A stretch of 64,000 bases of DNA. It comes from Nitrospirota bacterium. Lineage in GTDB: Bacteria; Nitrospirota; Thermodesulfovibrionia; Thermodesulfovibrionales; Dissulfurispiraceae. The DNA lies in NCBI GenBank assembly GCA_040752355.1, contig JBFMHE010000012.1, positions 1-64,000 of the forward strand, read 5' to 3'. Shown in pieces: positions 23,143 through 32,400 of this stretch (its first letter is position 1; every line of letters starts with the position of its first letter). Position numbers and translations under genes: made by a program. The notes beneath the pieces are model-generated. The model was not told the origin of the DNA. It ran no database searches and saw only the letters and a program-made list of their open reading frames with translations.

Positions 23143-24552
23143 TCAGTGTCCCGCGTGGTCGGGCCCTGCCGCCGGCCCGGTGGCGTCCGGTCCATGCTCC
23201 GCGGATGAATTCGGGAAGGTTACGATGCCGCCCTCCATGGTCCGGTCGCCGATAAAGTCCATTCCCGACATCAGTCCGAAGTTGTAGTTGCCGCCCTGGG
23301 CCACCTGGGAGGGCTCGCAATGGTCGTGCATCGGGTAGCAGAGCGGCGACTGCTGCACCGAGATATCCACCGAGTTCGGATTCAGCGGGTCCGCGAGGGT
23401 CCCCACAGGGGGGAAGTACGTCCCCAGCTCCTCCTCGGGGGGCCATGTCTTGCCGCCGTTCACGGTGGTCAGCGGCGGGTCGGGAAGCCCGATGCCGCGG
23501 GTATTGGGGATATCGGGCGGCCGGTGGAACGGCACCAGCCAATCGAACCCGCCGAGCGGCACCGCCTGAATCGTGTCTACCCAGAGGACATTGTCCTGCA
23601 CCCTGCGGTTCAGGGAGATGACGTACATGTGGTTCGCGTGCATATGCATTGAATGCAGGTAGAGCCCCGCATTGAGGACGCGTACGATGCAGGGCTCGCC
23701 GACGCGGAGCTTCGGGCATATATAGCCGTTGTGGTGTCCGAAGAAGCCCGACTGCCCGTTGAGCGTGTAGTACTGCGCCTTCCTGTTCATAACGCCGGTT
23801 TCGAAGGCATTGGCGTAAGGGTCGTTCAGCATGGCATTCACGAACTGGGCCGCAGGATAAATCTGTCCCGGCGGGAGGCTGCCCACCTCCGCGAAAAGCA
23901 CGGGGCTCGCCTGGTGGAGCACCCAGACGTACTGCCTGAACGGCGGCGTATGGTTCGCCATGTCGCCCGCTTCCCACGAGAGGCCGGGGAAGTGGCCAGC
24001 GGTCCCCAGGTCGTCGAAGAGCCTCTGTACCGCAGGGGTCGGCCTGTCGTAGGGCGTAAATTTATGGCCCGGAGCAGCGAGCCTCGGCATGACGATGAAC
24101 GCGCCGTGGAGCCCCATCACGCGGTTTACCGGCGCGTTGAGGTTGTCGTAATAAAGAAACGAGCCTGCCCTGGAAGCGGTGAAAGAAAAGGTCTTCGTTT
24201 CAGCCGGTGCGATGGGGCCGCTCGAGAATACGCCGGGAATGAAAAAGGCATGCGGCTCGTCGAGTTCGTTCGTCAGGGTGATGCTGATCGTGTCTCCCTG
24301 GGTGCAGAAGATGTTGGGGCCCGGACAGTCTGCCGGCAGGTCGGGGGCATCGCTCTTGTATATCCAGAAGTAGCACCGCGCATCGTTGATGCTGTTGTGC
24401 GTTATCATCTCCTTCATCGCATCGGTGATGCGGAAGTTGAGCGTCTGCGTCTGGACCGCGGCAAAGACATCGCTTTCGAGGATCCAGGGCATCTGGCTTC
24501 CGACCACAAGAGTCGCCATGCCCTTCAAAAATTGTCGTCTGTTTATCTCCAT
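23143..24552 (-). CDS. Tat-exported multicopper oxidase-like protein
   Basis: The 469-residue product begins with a Tat signal (NRRQFLKG, residues 4-11, then a hydrophobic run). Cupredoxin-like domains follow. Histidine motifs are HMHANH (about 302-307) and MHDHCEP (about 408-414), the latter resembling a C-terminal copper motif with an unusual order. The first domain lacks the HxH pairs of typical laccases. The ATG at 24552 is preferred because of GGAGAGAAGG upstream and because the sigma-54 promoter would start transcription near 24637. It is co-transcribed with the oxidase at 21830-23116, which supplies the classical copper motifs. Confidence 0.8.
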   Translation of the reverse strand: MEINRRQFLKGMATLVVGSQMPWILESDVFAAVQTQTLNFRITDAMKEMITHNSINDARCYFWIYKSDAPDLPADCPGPNIFCTQGDTISITLTNELDEPHAFFIPGVFSSGPIAPAETKTFSFTASRAGSFLYYDNLNAPVNRVMGLHGAFIVMPRLAAPGHKFTPYDRPTPAVQRLFDDLGTAGHFPGLSWEAGDMANHTPPFRQYVWVLHQASPVLFAEVGSLPPGQIYPAAQFVNAMLNDPYANAFETGVMNRKAQYYTLNGQSGFFGHHNGYICPKLRVGEPCIVRVLNAGLYLHSMHMHANHMYVISLNRRVQDNVLWVDTIQAVPLGGFDWLVPFHRPPDIPNTRGIGLPDPPLTTVNGGKTWPPEEELGTYFPPVGTLADPLNPNSVDISVQQSPLCYPMHDHCEPSQVAQGGNYNFGLMSGMDFIGDRTMEGGIVTFPNSSAEHGPDATGPAAGPDHAGH

Positions 24553-24648
24553 GACCTTCTCTCCTTTCTCCGTCTGCTTCTCTTCCCCGGCCTGACCGTT
24601 CATCCGTTCCTCACAGGCGCTCCTCACAGGATGTCTGCCGGAAAGAAT

Positions 24649-24664
24649 TGCAAGCTTCATTCCA
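24649..24664 (-). promoter_or_regulatory. Sigma-54 (-24/-12) promoter of the oxidase pair
   Basis: On the minus strand the box reads TGGAATGAAGCTTGCA with correct spacing. The predicted start is near 24637, about 85 bases before the Tat-oxidase ATG. It is the third promoter with this architecture, and it lies in the divergent region next to the activator gene at 24986. Confidence 0.78.
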
Positions 24665-24666
24665 GA

Positions 24667-24733
24667 ATTAACTAATTTTAATGAACTGTCAGGCCCTGCC
24701 ACCGGTGGCAGCAAGGAGAACCTTTTCTGTCAC
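24667..24733 (-). promoter_or_regulatory. ATTAA element and perfect CTGCCAC palindrome
   Basis: ATTAACTAATTTTAAT lies at 24667-24682. A perfect 16-base palindrome CTGCCACCGGTGGCAG is at 24696-24711, with further CTGTCA half-sites at 24686-24691 and 24727-24733. This is the best-formed copy of the proposed activator site. The remaining bases to the activator gene at 24986 show no other clear signal. Confidence 0.7.
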
Positions 24734-24985
24734 AATTGACATGATATGCGCTGCATACCGTCAGCAGGTAATTTTCACCATGCCAAAAGTGAACGGGCCA
24801 TTTTAGGCGAAGGGGCGCACGATGCGCCATTATGATGCAGTTCACCCCCGCTCGTGCGGACGAGGGCGTCCGTTGTAACACTGATCGTCCATCCTGTATA
24901 CTTCAAAGACGAGCAGAGCCGGACCTGTTCTTCCGGCCGTCGTATTCATCCCAAGCCCAAGCCCAAGAACGGGAGAGTGAGCTTT

Positions 24986-26320
24986 ATGACGCATTCAGTA
25001 GACCTGCAGACCCTGGCCGATACGCACGACGAACCCTTTATCGTCCTCGACAGGGAGTACCGCATACGCTCGGCCAACAAGGCCTTCGAGGAGGTCTTCA
25101 AGCTCAAGCTCGGCGAGGTGATAGGAAAGCATTGCTATGAAGTGAGCCATTTCGGCACGCTGCCGTGCCGTCTCAGCGAAGAGCATTGTCCCCATCTCGC
25201 GGTGTTCAGCCTCGACAAGGCATCGACCTGCGAGCATACGCACTTCGACACCGACGGCTGTCTCCACCGCGTAAAGATAAAGTTCTTTCCCCTCCATGCC
25301 CATGAGGACGAGGTGTTCGTCGGCCTCTCGATCCGGAGCTTTGCCAATCGTATCGAGGCGATCAAGAGGCAGGGACAGCAGCTGGCAGGCAGCTCCCCCG
25401 TATTCCTGCACTGCCTGGAACGGCTCCATACCGCAGCGCAATCCGATATGCCGGCGCTCATAGCAGGAGAGACCGGGACCGGGAAGCAGCTGGCGGCCGA
25501 TTTCATACACCGGAGCTCAGGCCGCAGAGAGAGGCCCTTCGTGACCGTGGACTGCATGCTCCTGAGCGAAGATCTCTTCGAGCGGGAGCTTTTCGGCTGC
25601 GAGCGGGAAGGCGCGGAACGGCCGGGGCTCATCGAGCTGGCCGACGGCGGGACGCTCTTCCTGGACGAGGTGAGCGAGCTGCCGCGCAGCCTGCAGGGCA
25701 AGCTGCTGAGAGTCATCGAGACCGGGGAGTTCAAGCGCCTCGGCAGTTCGAAGGTCCAGAAGGCCGATATCCGGGTCATCTGCGCTACGAACCGCAATCT
25801 CGGCGGCTTGATGAGAAGAGGGGACTTCCGCAAAGACCTCTACTACCGCATCGCCGGCATGACCATAACGATGCCGCCGCTGCGCGACCGCAGGGACGAT
25901 ATCCCGGCCATCGCCGGGGAGCTCCTGGCGCAGCTGAGCATGAAAAGCAAAACCGCCTACCGGATCACCGCCGAAGCGCTCCGGTCCCTCGCAGAGCACG
26001 ATTATCCGGGGAATGTGCGGGAGCTGCGGAATGTCCTTTATGACGCAGCGATGACCGCTGCCGACGGCGTGATCGGGACGGTGACCATACACAAGTCCGT
26101 CGATCACGGGCACGGGCCCGAAGATCACGAAGCGCCTCCGGCCGGTCGAGAGAAGAGCGGGACCGCATCCGGCCAACCCGTCTCGATTAACGACGCCGAG
26201 GCCCGCCACATCGCGGCCACCCTGAAAAAAGTAAAGGGAAGCCGCCGGGAGGCCGCCAGGGTCCTGGGGGTCAGCGAACGGACCCTCTACCGTAAAATAG
26301 AGCGGTACGGCATCGAGTAG
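24986..26320 (+). CDS. PAS-AAA-Fis regulator lacking the GAFTGA loop
   Basis: The 444-residue protein has a PAS domain (about 10-125) rich in Cys and His (GKHCYE, LPCRLSEEHCP, TCEHTH), an AAA+ domain with Walker A GETGTGKQ (near 162) and Walker B TLFLDE, and a C-terminal Fis-type helix-turn-helix (SRREAARVLGVSERTLYRK). There is no receiver domain. At residues 204-211, where sigma-54 activators have GAFTGA, the chain reads ELFG-CEREGAER-PG, about five residues shorter. The reading frame is intact, so this is not a sequencing artefact of the frame. It is divergent from the oxidase pair, so it probably controls it, but without the loop it may act as a repressor or by an altered mechanism. The ATG at 24986 follows GGGAGAG. 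Confidence 0.85.
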   Translation: MTHSVDLQTLADTHDEPFIVLDREYRIRSANKAFEEVFKLKLGEVIGKHCYEVSHFGTLPCRLSEEHCPHLAVFSLDKASTCEHTHFDTDGCLHRVKIKFFPLHAHEDEVFVGLSIRSFANRIEAIKRQGQQLAGSSPVFLHCLERLHTAAQSDMPALIAGETGTGKQLAADFIHRSSGRRERPFVTVDCMLLSEDLFERELFGCEREGAERPGLIELADGGTLFLDEVSELPRSLQGKLLRVIETGEFKRLGSSKVQKADIRVICATNRNLGGLMRRGDFRKDLYYRIAGMTITMPPLRDRRDDIPAIAGELLAQLSMKSKTAYRITAEALRSLAEHDYPGNVRELRNVLYDAAMTAADGVIGTVTIHKSVDHGHGPEDHEAPPAGREKSGTASGQPVSINDAEARHIAATLKKVKGSRREAARVLGVSERTLYRKIERYGIE

Positions 26321-26358
26321 GATCAGCCATCAGTTCTCGGCACAGAGCGACGTTCGCC

Positions 26359-27927
26359 CTAATTCGCGCTTGCTTTCTGAGGGATGAGAATGTCCACTAC
26401 GGTACCCTCGCCTTTTCTGCTCGTAATCGTGATCGTTCCGTTCATCCTGGCGAGGATCCGCCGTGCAGTGAGCAGCCCGAGGCCCAGAGCGCGGGGCTTG
26501 GTCGAAAAGAAGGGCTTGAAGAGAGTGCGCTGCTGCGCTTCGTCCATACCGCTTCCGTTATCGGCTACCCGTATCATGATCATGCCTCCCAGGGCGGGCT
26601 CGACGCTCAGGAAGACCTCGGGCTTTACTCTCCCCGTGCAGGCATCGGCGGCATTGGACAGGACGATGAGGAGGACCTGCTGCAGTGCGCGGGGGTCGAC
26701 GGCGCAGAAGATCGCCCCGGGGGCGAAGGAAGGCAGGAGAGAGATGCCCTGCGCAGCGAAGTCGATGTTCATATGGACGAGGAGCTTCTCGAAGAAGGAG
26801 AGGAGCGCGACGTTCTGGATTTCGGGGTGCTCGAAGAGAGAGCACTTCTTGAGCAGCTTCATGAACTGCTCGACCTTGGCGAGCTCGTCGAGAGAGCGCT
26901 GGAGGTACTCTCCCATGGCCGCCTGGTCATAGCGCGCGAGATTGTCCCTGAGCATGCTCAAGACCATCTTGACGGAATTGACCGGGTTGCCTATCTCCTG
27001 CATAAGTCCCGCAAACAGGGCGCTCACCGTGCTCGTCGCCTTCAGTGCGTCGTCGAGCGACTCCTTCCGGTGCTGCTCCGTACGGTCACGCCGGATCGAG
27101 AGATAACTGTCGATGCCGCCGTCCCGGTTCCGCATCAACGCTATGGTGGCCGCTTCTTCGTAGAGCGTTCCGTCCTTCTTCCGGTGTATAAGCGACCCGT
27201 TCCAGGTGTCGCTGCGCCGGAGCGTCTCCCTGAGCTCACGATAAAAGGCGGCATCATGCCTGCCGCTGTCGAGGATATGGAGATCGCGGCCGAGCGCCTC
27301 GTCTCTCCCGTATCCGGTAATGCGTTCGAATGCAGGGTTGGTGTAGCGTATGATGCCCCTCGTGTCGGTGATGACCACGGCATCGGACAGGCCTTCGGCG
27401 ACCGGCGCGACATAGTCTCCTATCCGGCCGCACCCCTGCCGTCCCTCACCGGCGGCCTGATCATCGCGGGCGTCACCGCGGCCCGCATCCTCATGATTGC
27501 TCGGCCCCTGCGCCCACCACGCCTCGTCGCTCGCGGCGCCCTTGCCGAGGGGAAAGCCGGTCTTGACCACGTAACTGAGCGCCCCCCGCTCATCGGAGAG
27601 GACGGCATCGGTCCATGAGATCAGCCGTTTGCCGCTGTCCTTCGTCTGCCAGAAGGTGAGCTGCCTGCAGGCCGGCTTCCCTTCGATGAGACTTTTGAAG
27701 GAGCACCGGGCGATCTCCGCCTCCTCGGGAGTGAGGAAGAGCTCCCAGAAATGCCTGCCTTTGACTTCATCGGAAGAGTAGCCGGTCAACTGCTCGAGGG
27801 TCCGGTTGAGCCGGACGATGCGGCCCTCACGATCGAGGGCGACGACGAGGGCGTCGGTGGAATCGAGTACCGAAGAGAAAAAATCCCGCTCCCTCCTGAA
27901 GACCTCTTCTCGATCCCTCTCGCCCAT
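26359..27927 (-). CDS. PAS-PAS histidine kinase with Gln at the phosphoacceptor site
   Basis: The 522-residue soluble protein has two PAS domains (about 12-130 and 170-290), a dimerisation region and a complete ATPase domain (DNGSGM, then LGLGLL). It is closely similar to the C-terminal half of the kinase at 29427-32732. There the H-box reads RHEMGNP; here it reads MQEIGNP, with Gln at residue 310 (codon CAG at 27000-26998). It therefore cannot phosphorylate itself at the usual position. It may act as a pseudokinase, a phosphatase, or a heterodimer partner of the paralogue. A sigma-54 promoter lies just upstream, and the gene converges on the PAS-AAA regulator. Confidence 0.82.
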   Translation of the reverse strand: MGERDREEVFRRERDFFSSVLDSTDALVVALDREGRIVRLNRTLEQLTGYSSDEVKGRHFWELFLTPEEAEIARCSFKSLIEGKPACRQLTFWQTKDSGKRLISWTDAVLSDERGALSYVVKTGFPLGKGAASDEAWWAQGPSNHEDAGRGDARDDQAAGEGRQGCGRIGDYVAPVAEGLSDAVVITDTRGIIRYTNPAFERITGYGRDEALGRDLHILDSGRHDAAFYRELRETLRRSDTWNGSLIHRKKDGTLYEEAATIALMRNRDGGIDSYLSIRRDRTEQHRKESLDDALKATSTVSALFAGLMQEIGNPVNSVKMVLSMLRDNLARYDQAAMGEYLQRSLDELAKVEQFMKLLKKCSLFEHPEIQNVALLSFFEKLLVHMNIDFAAQGISLLPSFAPGAIFCAVDPRALQQVLLIVLSNAADACTGRVKPEVFLSVEPALGGMIMIRVADNGSGMDEAQQRTLFKPFFSTKPRALGLGLLTARRILARMNGTITITSRKGEGTVVDILIPQKASAN

Positions 27928-27969
27928 GGCACCCCGTTCTCGAACTGGACCTCACCGAAGTCATTGTAA

Positions 27970-27985
27970 TGCAATACTGATGCCA
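27970..27985 (-). promoter_or_regulatory. Sigma-54 promoter of the Gln-box kinase gene
   Basis: On the minus strand TGGCATCAGTATTGCA fits the -24/-12 consensus, with a start near 27958 and a leader of about 30 bases. It lacks the ATTAA element and CTGCCAC sites seen at the three oxidase-region promoters, so it may answer to another activator. Confidence 0.7.
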
Positions 27986-28094
27986 GGGAATAACATCCCG
28001 GTAACAGACACAATTCAAAGGGATTAATCGGGGAGTGGCGAGAAAGGGTGAGGCGTTCAGTTATAATGGACAGCCCATTATGAATCGAGAGGAT

Positions 28095-29446
28095 TCATTT
28101 CAGGCCGTATTCCTTGATCTTTCGCTTGAGCGTCGAGAGGGATATGCCGAGCGCTTTCGCTGCGCGGGTATAATTACCCGAAAGGCGCTCGAGCGCGTGT
28201 TTTATGTAATTCCGCTCCATCTCGCTGAGGGGAGCGATCGCCTCGTCGCCTCCCTTGTTCTCGCTGTTCGGCGCTGCAGAGGCGGCCTTGCCGAGGAGCT
28301 CCGAAGGCCGCATGACATCGCCCTTCTGGAGGATAACGGACCGCTCGATGATGTTCTTCAGCTCCCTGATATTGCCCGGCCAGTCGTACTCCATCAGTTT
28401 CTTCAGCTCTCCTTCGGCGAGCCGGACATCCCGGCCGAAGGCGATCTTCCTGACGAGATAATCGCAGAGCAGAGGGATATCCTCCTTTCACGGAGGGGGG
28501 GGATATGGACGCGTATGACGCTGAGCCGGTAGTAGAGATCGCTTCTGAAGGTCTTGCCGAGGACATTCTCGAGGTCCGCACTGGTTGCGGCCACGATACG
28601 GACATCGACAGGCCGGATGGTATCGCCGCCGAGGCGCTTGATCTGCTTGTCTTCAAGGACGCTGAGGAGCTTCGACTGGAGGTGCATCGGCATCTCGCCG
28701 ATCTCGTCGAGGAGGAGCGTCCCCCCTTCCGCCATCTCGAAGATCCCCCGCTTCGAGGTCGCGGCTCCGGTAAAGGCGCCCTTCTCGTAGCCGAAGAGCT
28801 CGGCCTCGATCAGGTTTTCGGGCAGCGCGGCGCAGTTGATGCTGATGAAAGCATCCTTCCGCGCCGTGCTCTTGTAATGGACCGCCTTCGCGACGACGTT
28901 TTTACCCGTGCCGGTCTCCCCGGTAATCAGCACCGGGACATCGGCCGTCGAGGCGAGCTCCACGAGGCGGGCGATCTCGAGGAGCTCGTCGCTCTGCCCG
29001 ATGAGGACCGTGCCCTCGCTCGCCTTATGGCTCTTGTAATCTTCAACCTGGGCCACCTTCTCGAGGGCGAGCGTCTTCAGCGCCTGCCCGATAGCGAGCG
29101 AGAGCTCCTCGAGCTCGAAGGGCTTGGAAAGATAATCATGGGCGCCCGCCCTGATCGCCTTTATGGCGCCGTCGAAGCTCGGATGGGCGGTGATGAAGAT
29201 TATTTTCGACTGCTCGTTATGCTTGAGGATCGAGGGGCAGAGGGTATGCCCTTCGGCGTCGGGAAGGTTCTGGTCGAGCAGGACCACATCCACCTTGGCA
29301 GCGCCGCACTGGGCAAGACCGTCGCCGCCCGAGTTCGCGATGAGCACCTCGATGCTGTTGCGGCCGAAGTAGTCTTTTACCGCATCGCAGAGGAGTTTAT
29401 CGTCATCGATAATCAGTAATGTCTTCTTATGGCTGCCTGCTCCCAC
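28095..29446 (-). pseudogene. NtrC-type response regulator interrupted by a frameshift
   Basis: The first frame (29446 to about 28480) encodes a receiver domain (IIDDD, LLDQNLPD) and most of a sigma-54 AAA+ domain with Walker A, GAFTGA and IPPLRER. After RERR the frame breaks. The continuation (DIPLLCDYLVRKIAFG, then WPGNIRELKN and a Fis-type helix-turn-helix) is in another frame ending at 28095. Losing one G in the AGGAGG run near 28478-28486 would explain it. It starts with GTG (GGAG upstream) and overlaps the MASE3 kinase gene by 20 bases, so they are a two-component pair. It may be a true inactivation or a single-base sequence error. Confidence 0.85.
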
Positions 29447-32400
29447 TCAAGCTCTCCGGCAGGGTGATCTCGACGACCGTGCCTTCCCCTCTCGTGCTCG
29501 TCACCTGTATCGTGCCTCCCATCATCGCGAGCATGCGTTTGGCGATGACCAGGCCGAGGCCCGTACCCTGCTCCTTGGAGGTGCGGAAGGGCTTGAAGAG
29601 GTCGCGCTGCTGCTCTTCCGTCATACCGCACCCCGTGTCGGCGATTTTGAGTAGTATTATACCTGAATCGGCCGTTATTGTTATAGCAATTTCCGATCGC
29701 GGCCTGCCCATGCAGGCATCGGCAGCATTGGTAAAGATATTCAGGAGCACCTGCTGCAGTGCCCGGGGATCGGCAAGGCAGCGCTCTGCGCCCGGCGCAA
29801 GGGAGAGGGTCACGGAGACCCCCCTCTTCGAAAAATCGTCCCTCACCAGGGGAAGCAGCTTGTCCATGAAGGACCGCAGCTCTACGCTCTGGAGCTCCGG
29901 GGTCTCGTACATGGTGAAGCTCTTCAGGCTCTTGAGGAGATACTCGATGCGTGAGAGCTCGCCCAGCGACCGCTCGAGATACTCGCTGATCGTCTCGCTG
30001 CTGTAGGAGCCGATATTCGCCTTCAGCACGCGCAGCGCCATCTTCATCGAGTTGATGGGATTGCCCATCTCGTGCCGGATACCCGAGAAGATATAGCCGA
30101 TATTGTCCATGACGTTGACCGCCTCGGCGATCGACTCGAGCCTGAGTTTCTCGGTCACGTCGCGTTTGACGTACACGTAATTGATGACGTCGCCCGAGGC
30201 GGACTTGATCGGGGAGATGGTGCACTCCTCGTAATAGATGCTGCCGTCCTTTCTCTTGTTGATGAGCTGCCCGCTCCAGGTAGTGTCCTTGTGCAGCGCC
30301 TCCCGGAGCGTGCGGTAAAAGGCCTCGTCCTGCCTGCCGCTGTCCAGGACATGAAGATCGCCGCCGACAACCTCGTCGCGGGCATACCCGGTGATCCGCT
30401 CGAAGGCGGGATTGACATACTGAACGAATCCCCTGGTGTCGGTGACGACGATCGCCTCGGCAGCCGACTCTATGGCGGCCACCAGCCGGGCGTGCTCGGC
30501 TTCGGTCTCTATGCGCTGGTTGATCTCATAGGCGAGCTGCTCGTTGCTCGCGGTCAATGCCGCAGTACGCTTCTGCACCAGCTCTTCGAGGTTGTCCCGG
30601 TGGCGCTTCAGCTCATTCTCGAGCTGCTTCTGGGCGGTAACGTCCTGCAGGGTGGTGATCGCCAGAATTATCTCGCCCCTGCTGTTTACCACCGGCGCAG
30701 CACTGAACCTGCCTATCCATTCCTCTCCCGAATTGCGCCTCCTGACCACGAGCTCCTGGTGGAATACCGCTTCCCCTTTCAAGGCCCTCACGAGCGGCCA
30801 CTGCCCGAAAGCGAGGGGATTGCCGTCAGGAGTACGGAGCTCGATTATCCGGGCAACCTGCTCCAGGGGAATACGCGCTTCTTCCTCGTTCCGGAAGCCG
30901 TGGAAGTGGAGCGCCGACGGATTCATGGAGCGGACCGTGCCGTCGAGGTCGACGATGATCAGTCCATCGTTCATGCTCGTGACGATCGCCTGGAGCTGGG
31001 TATAGCCGGCCTCGACCGCCTGCTTGGCCTCGATATGCTTCAGCCCGAGCGAAGCGAGGGCGGCCAGCTGAGCCAGGAGGACCTCATCTTCGGCAGTAAA
31101 CTCTCCCTCGCCCTTGTGCGAAACCATGATGATCCCGCTTACCTGGTCGTCGACACCCTTGAGGCGTGCGCCGAGCAGCCCCTTCAGCGGCACGTGGCCT
31201 TCGGGCAGCCCCCACCAGGCGGGGTGGCGTGTCAGTTCCTGCTCGCTGAGCCGCAGTGAGTCTTTTCCCTTGACCAGCTCGAAATAGACCCCGCCCTTCT
31301 GGACGCTGAACGCCTCCTTGGGCGGGCACGGGGGTATATCGGATGCCCTCGAAGAGACCCTGACGGTGAACGCTCCCTCCTGATACCCGTGCCCTGCGAT
31401 GCCGAGCTTTGCATCCGTCAGCTCGCGCGCGGCGTCCACCACTCTCTGAAGGAGGCCGCTGAGCGTCGTCTCGGAAAGGACTTCAGCGGATACGCGGATA
31501 AGCGTGTGAAGACGCTGAAGATAGGACGCCCGCCGTTCCTCTGCCTCTCTCCGTTCGGTAATATCTATGCCGGTGCTGATGACGTATTCGACGCGGCCTG
31601 CGCTGTCGAGAAGGACGGTATTCGCCCAATCGATGAGCCGGCGGCCGCCATGCTTGGTGAGCCAATAGTTTTCATGCGTGTTGGGGAACTCGCCGGCGGC
31701 GAGCCGGTCGAAGACGCCCCGCACCGCCGCGGACTCTTCGGGGAGCAGAAAGATATCCCAGAAATGTTTTCCCTTCACTTCGTCGGCCGTATAGCCGGTG
31801 ATCTGTTCGGCGGTACGGTTGAACCGCGCGAACGTACCGTCGGGCTTGAGCACCACCACGAGAGCCCCGGCGGTGTCGAGGACAGCGGAGATGAAGTTTC
31901 TCTCATTGTGAAGCGCCTCTTCATGGTGTTTCAGGTCCCTGAAAAGGAGATCGTAGGGTTTTGCAAGGCCGTTGACGACAATCGCCCGGTAGGCGAGGTA
32001 AAAAGAGATGATCAGCAGGAAGTGTCCGGTGAAGGTGGTCAGGCCGTCACCGTCCGGCGAAATGATGACGAGGGCCTCGAGGCCGACGGTGACGGCGAGC
32101 GAGCAGAGCAGCAGTGTCCAGACGCTTTTTCCGAGGGAGGCGCGTTTGCGGTAGAGGTGGACCGCTGCACCGAGGAATATCCCGGTCACCAGGTATTCGC
32201 TCACGGTCTTGAAGGAGGTCACCCCTGACGCCTCGCGGTAGCTTTCAGGGAAGTGCCCCGAGAAGACCGCAACAAGCAGGGCGGTTGCTGCCGCCGTATA
32301 GACGACGAGCAGAACCCCGTAGTTGAGCTTCCGGTTAATGAAGGAGGGGGCAGCGAGCATGGATACGCTCTGCAGGTACCGTCCCGCTGTCCAGAGCTGT

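Noticed and set aside
24553-24714. Longer start for the Tat-exported oxidase
   Set aside because: It would run through the sigma-54 promoter and place the Tat motif at residue 58.
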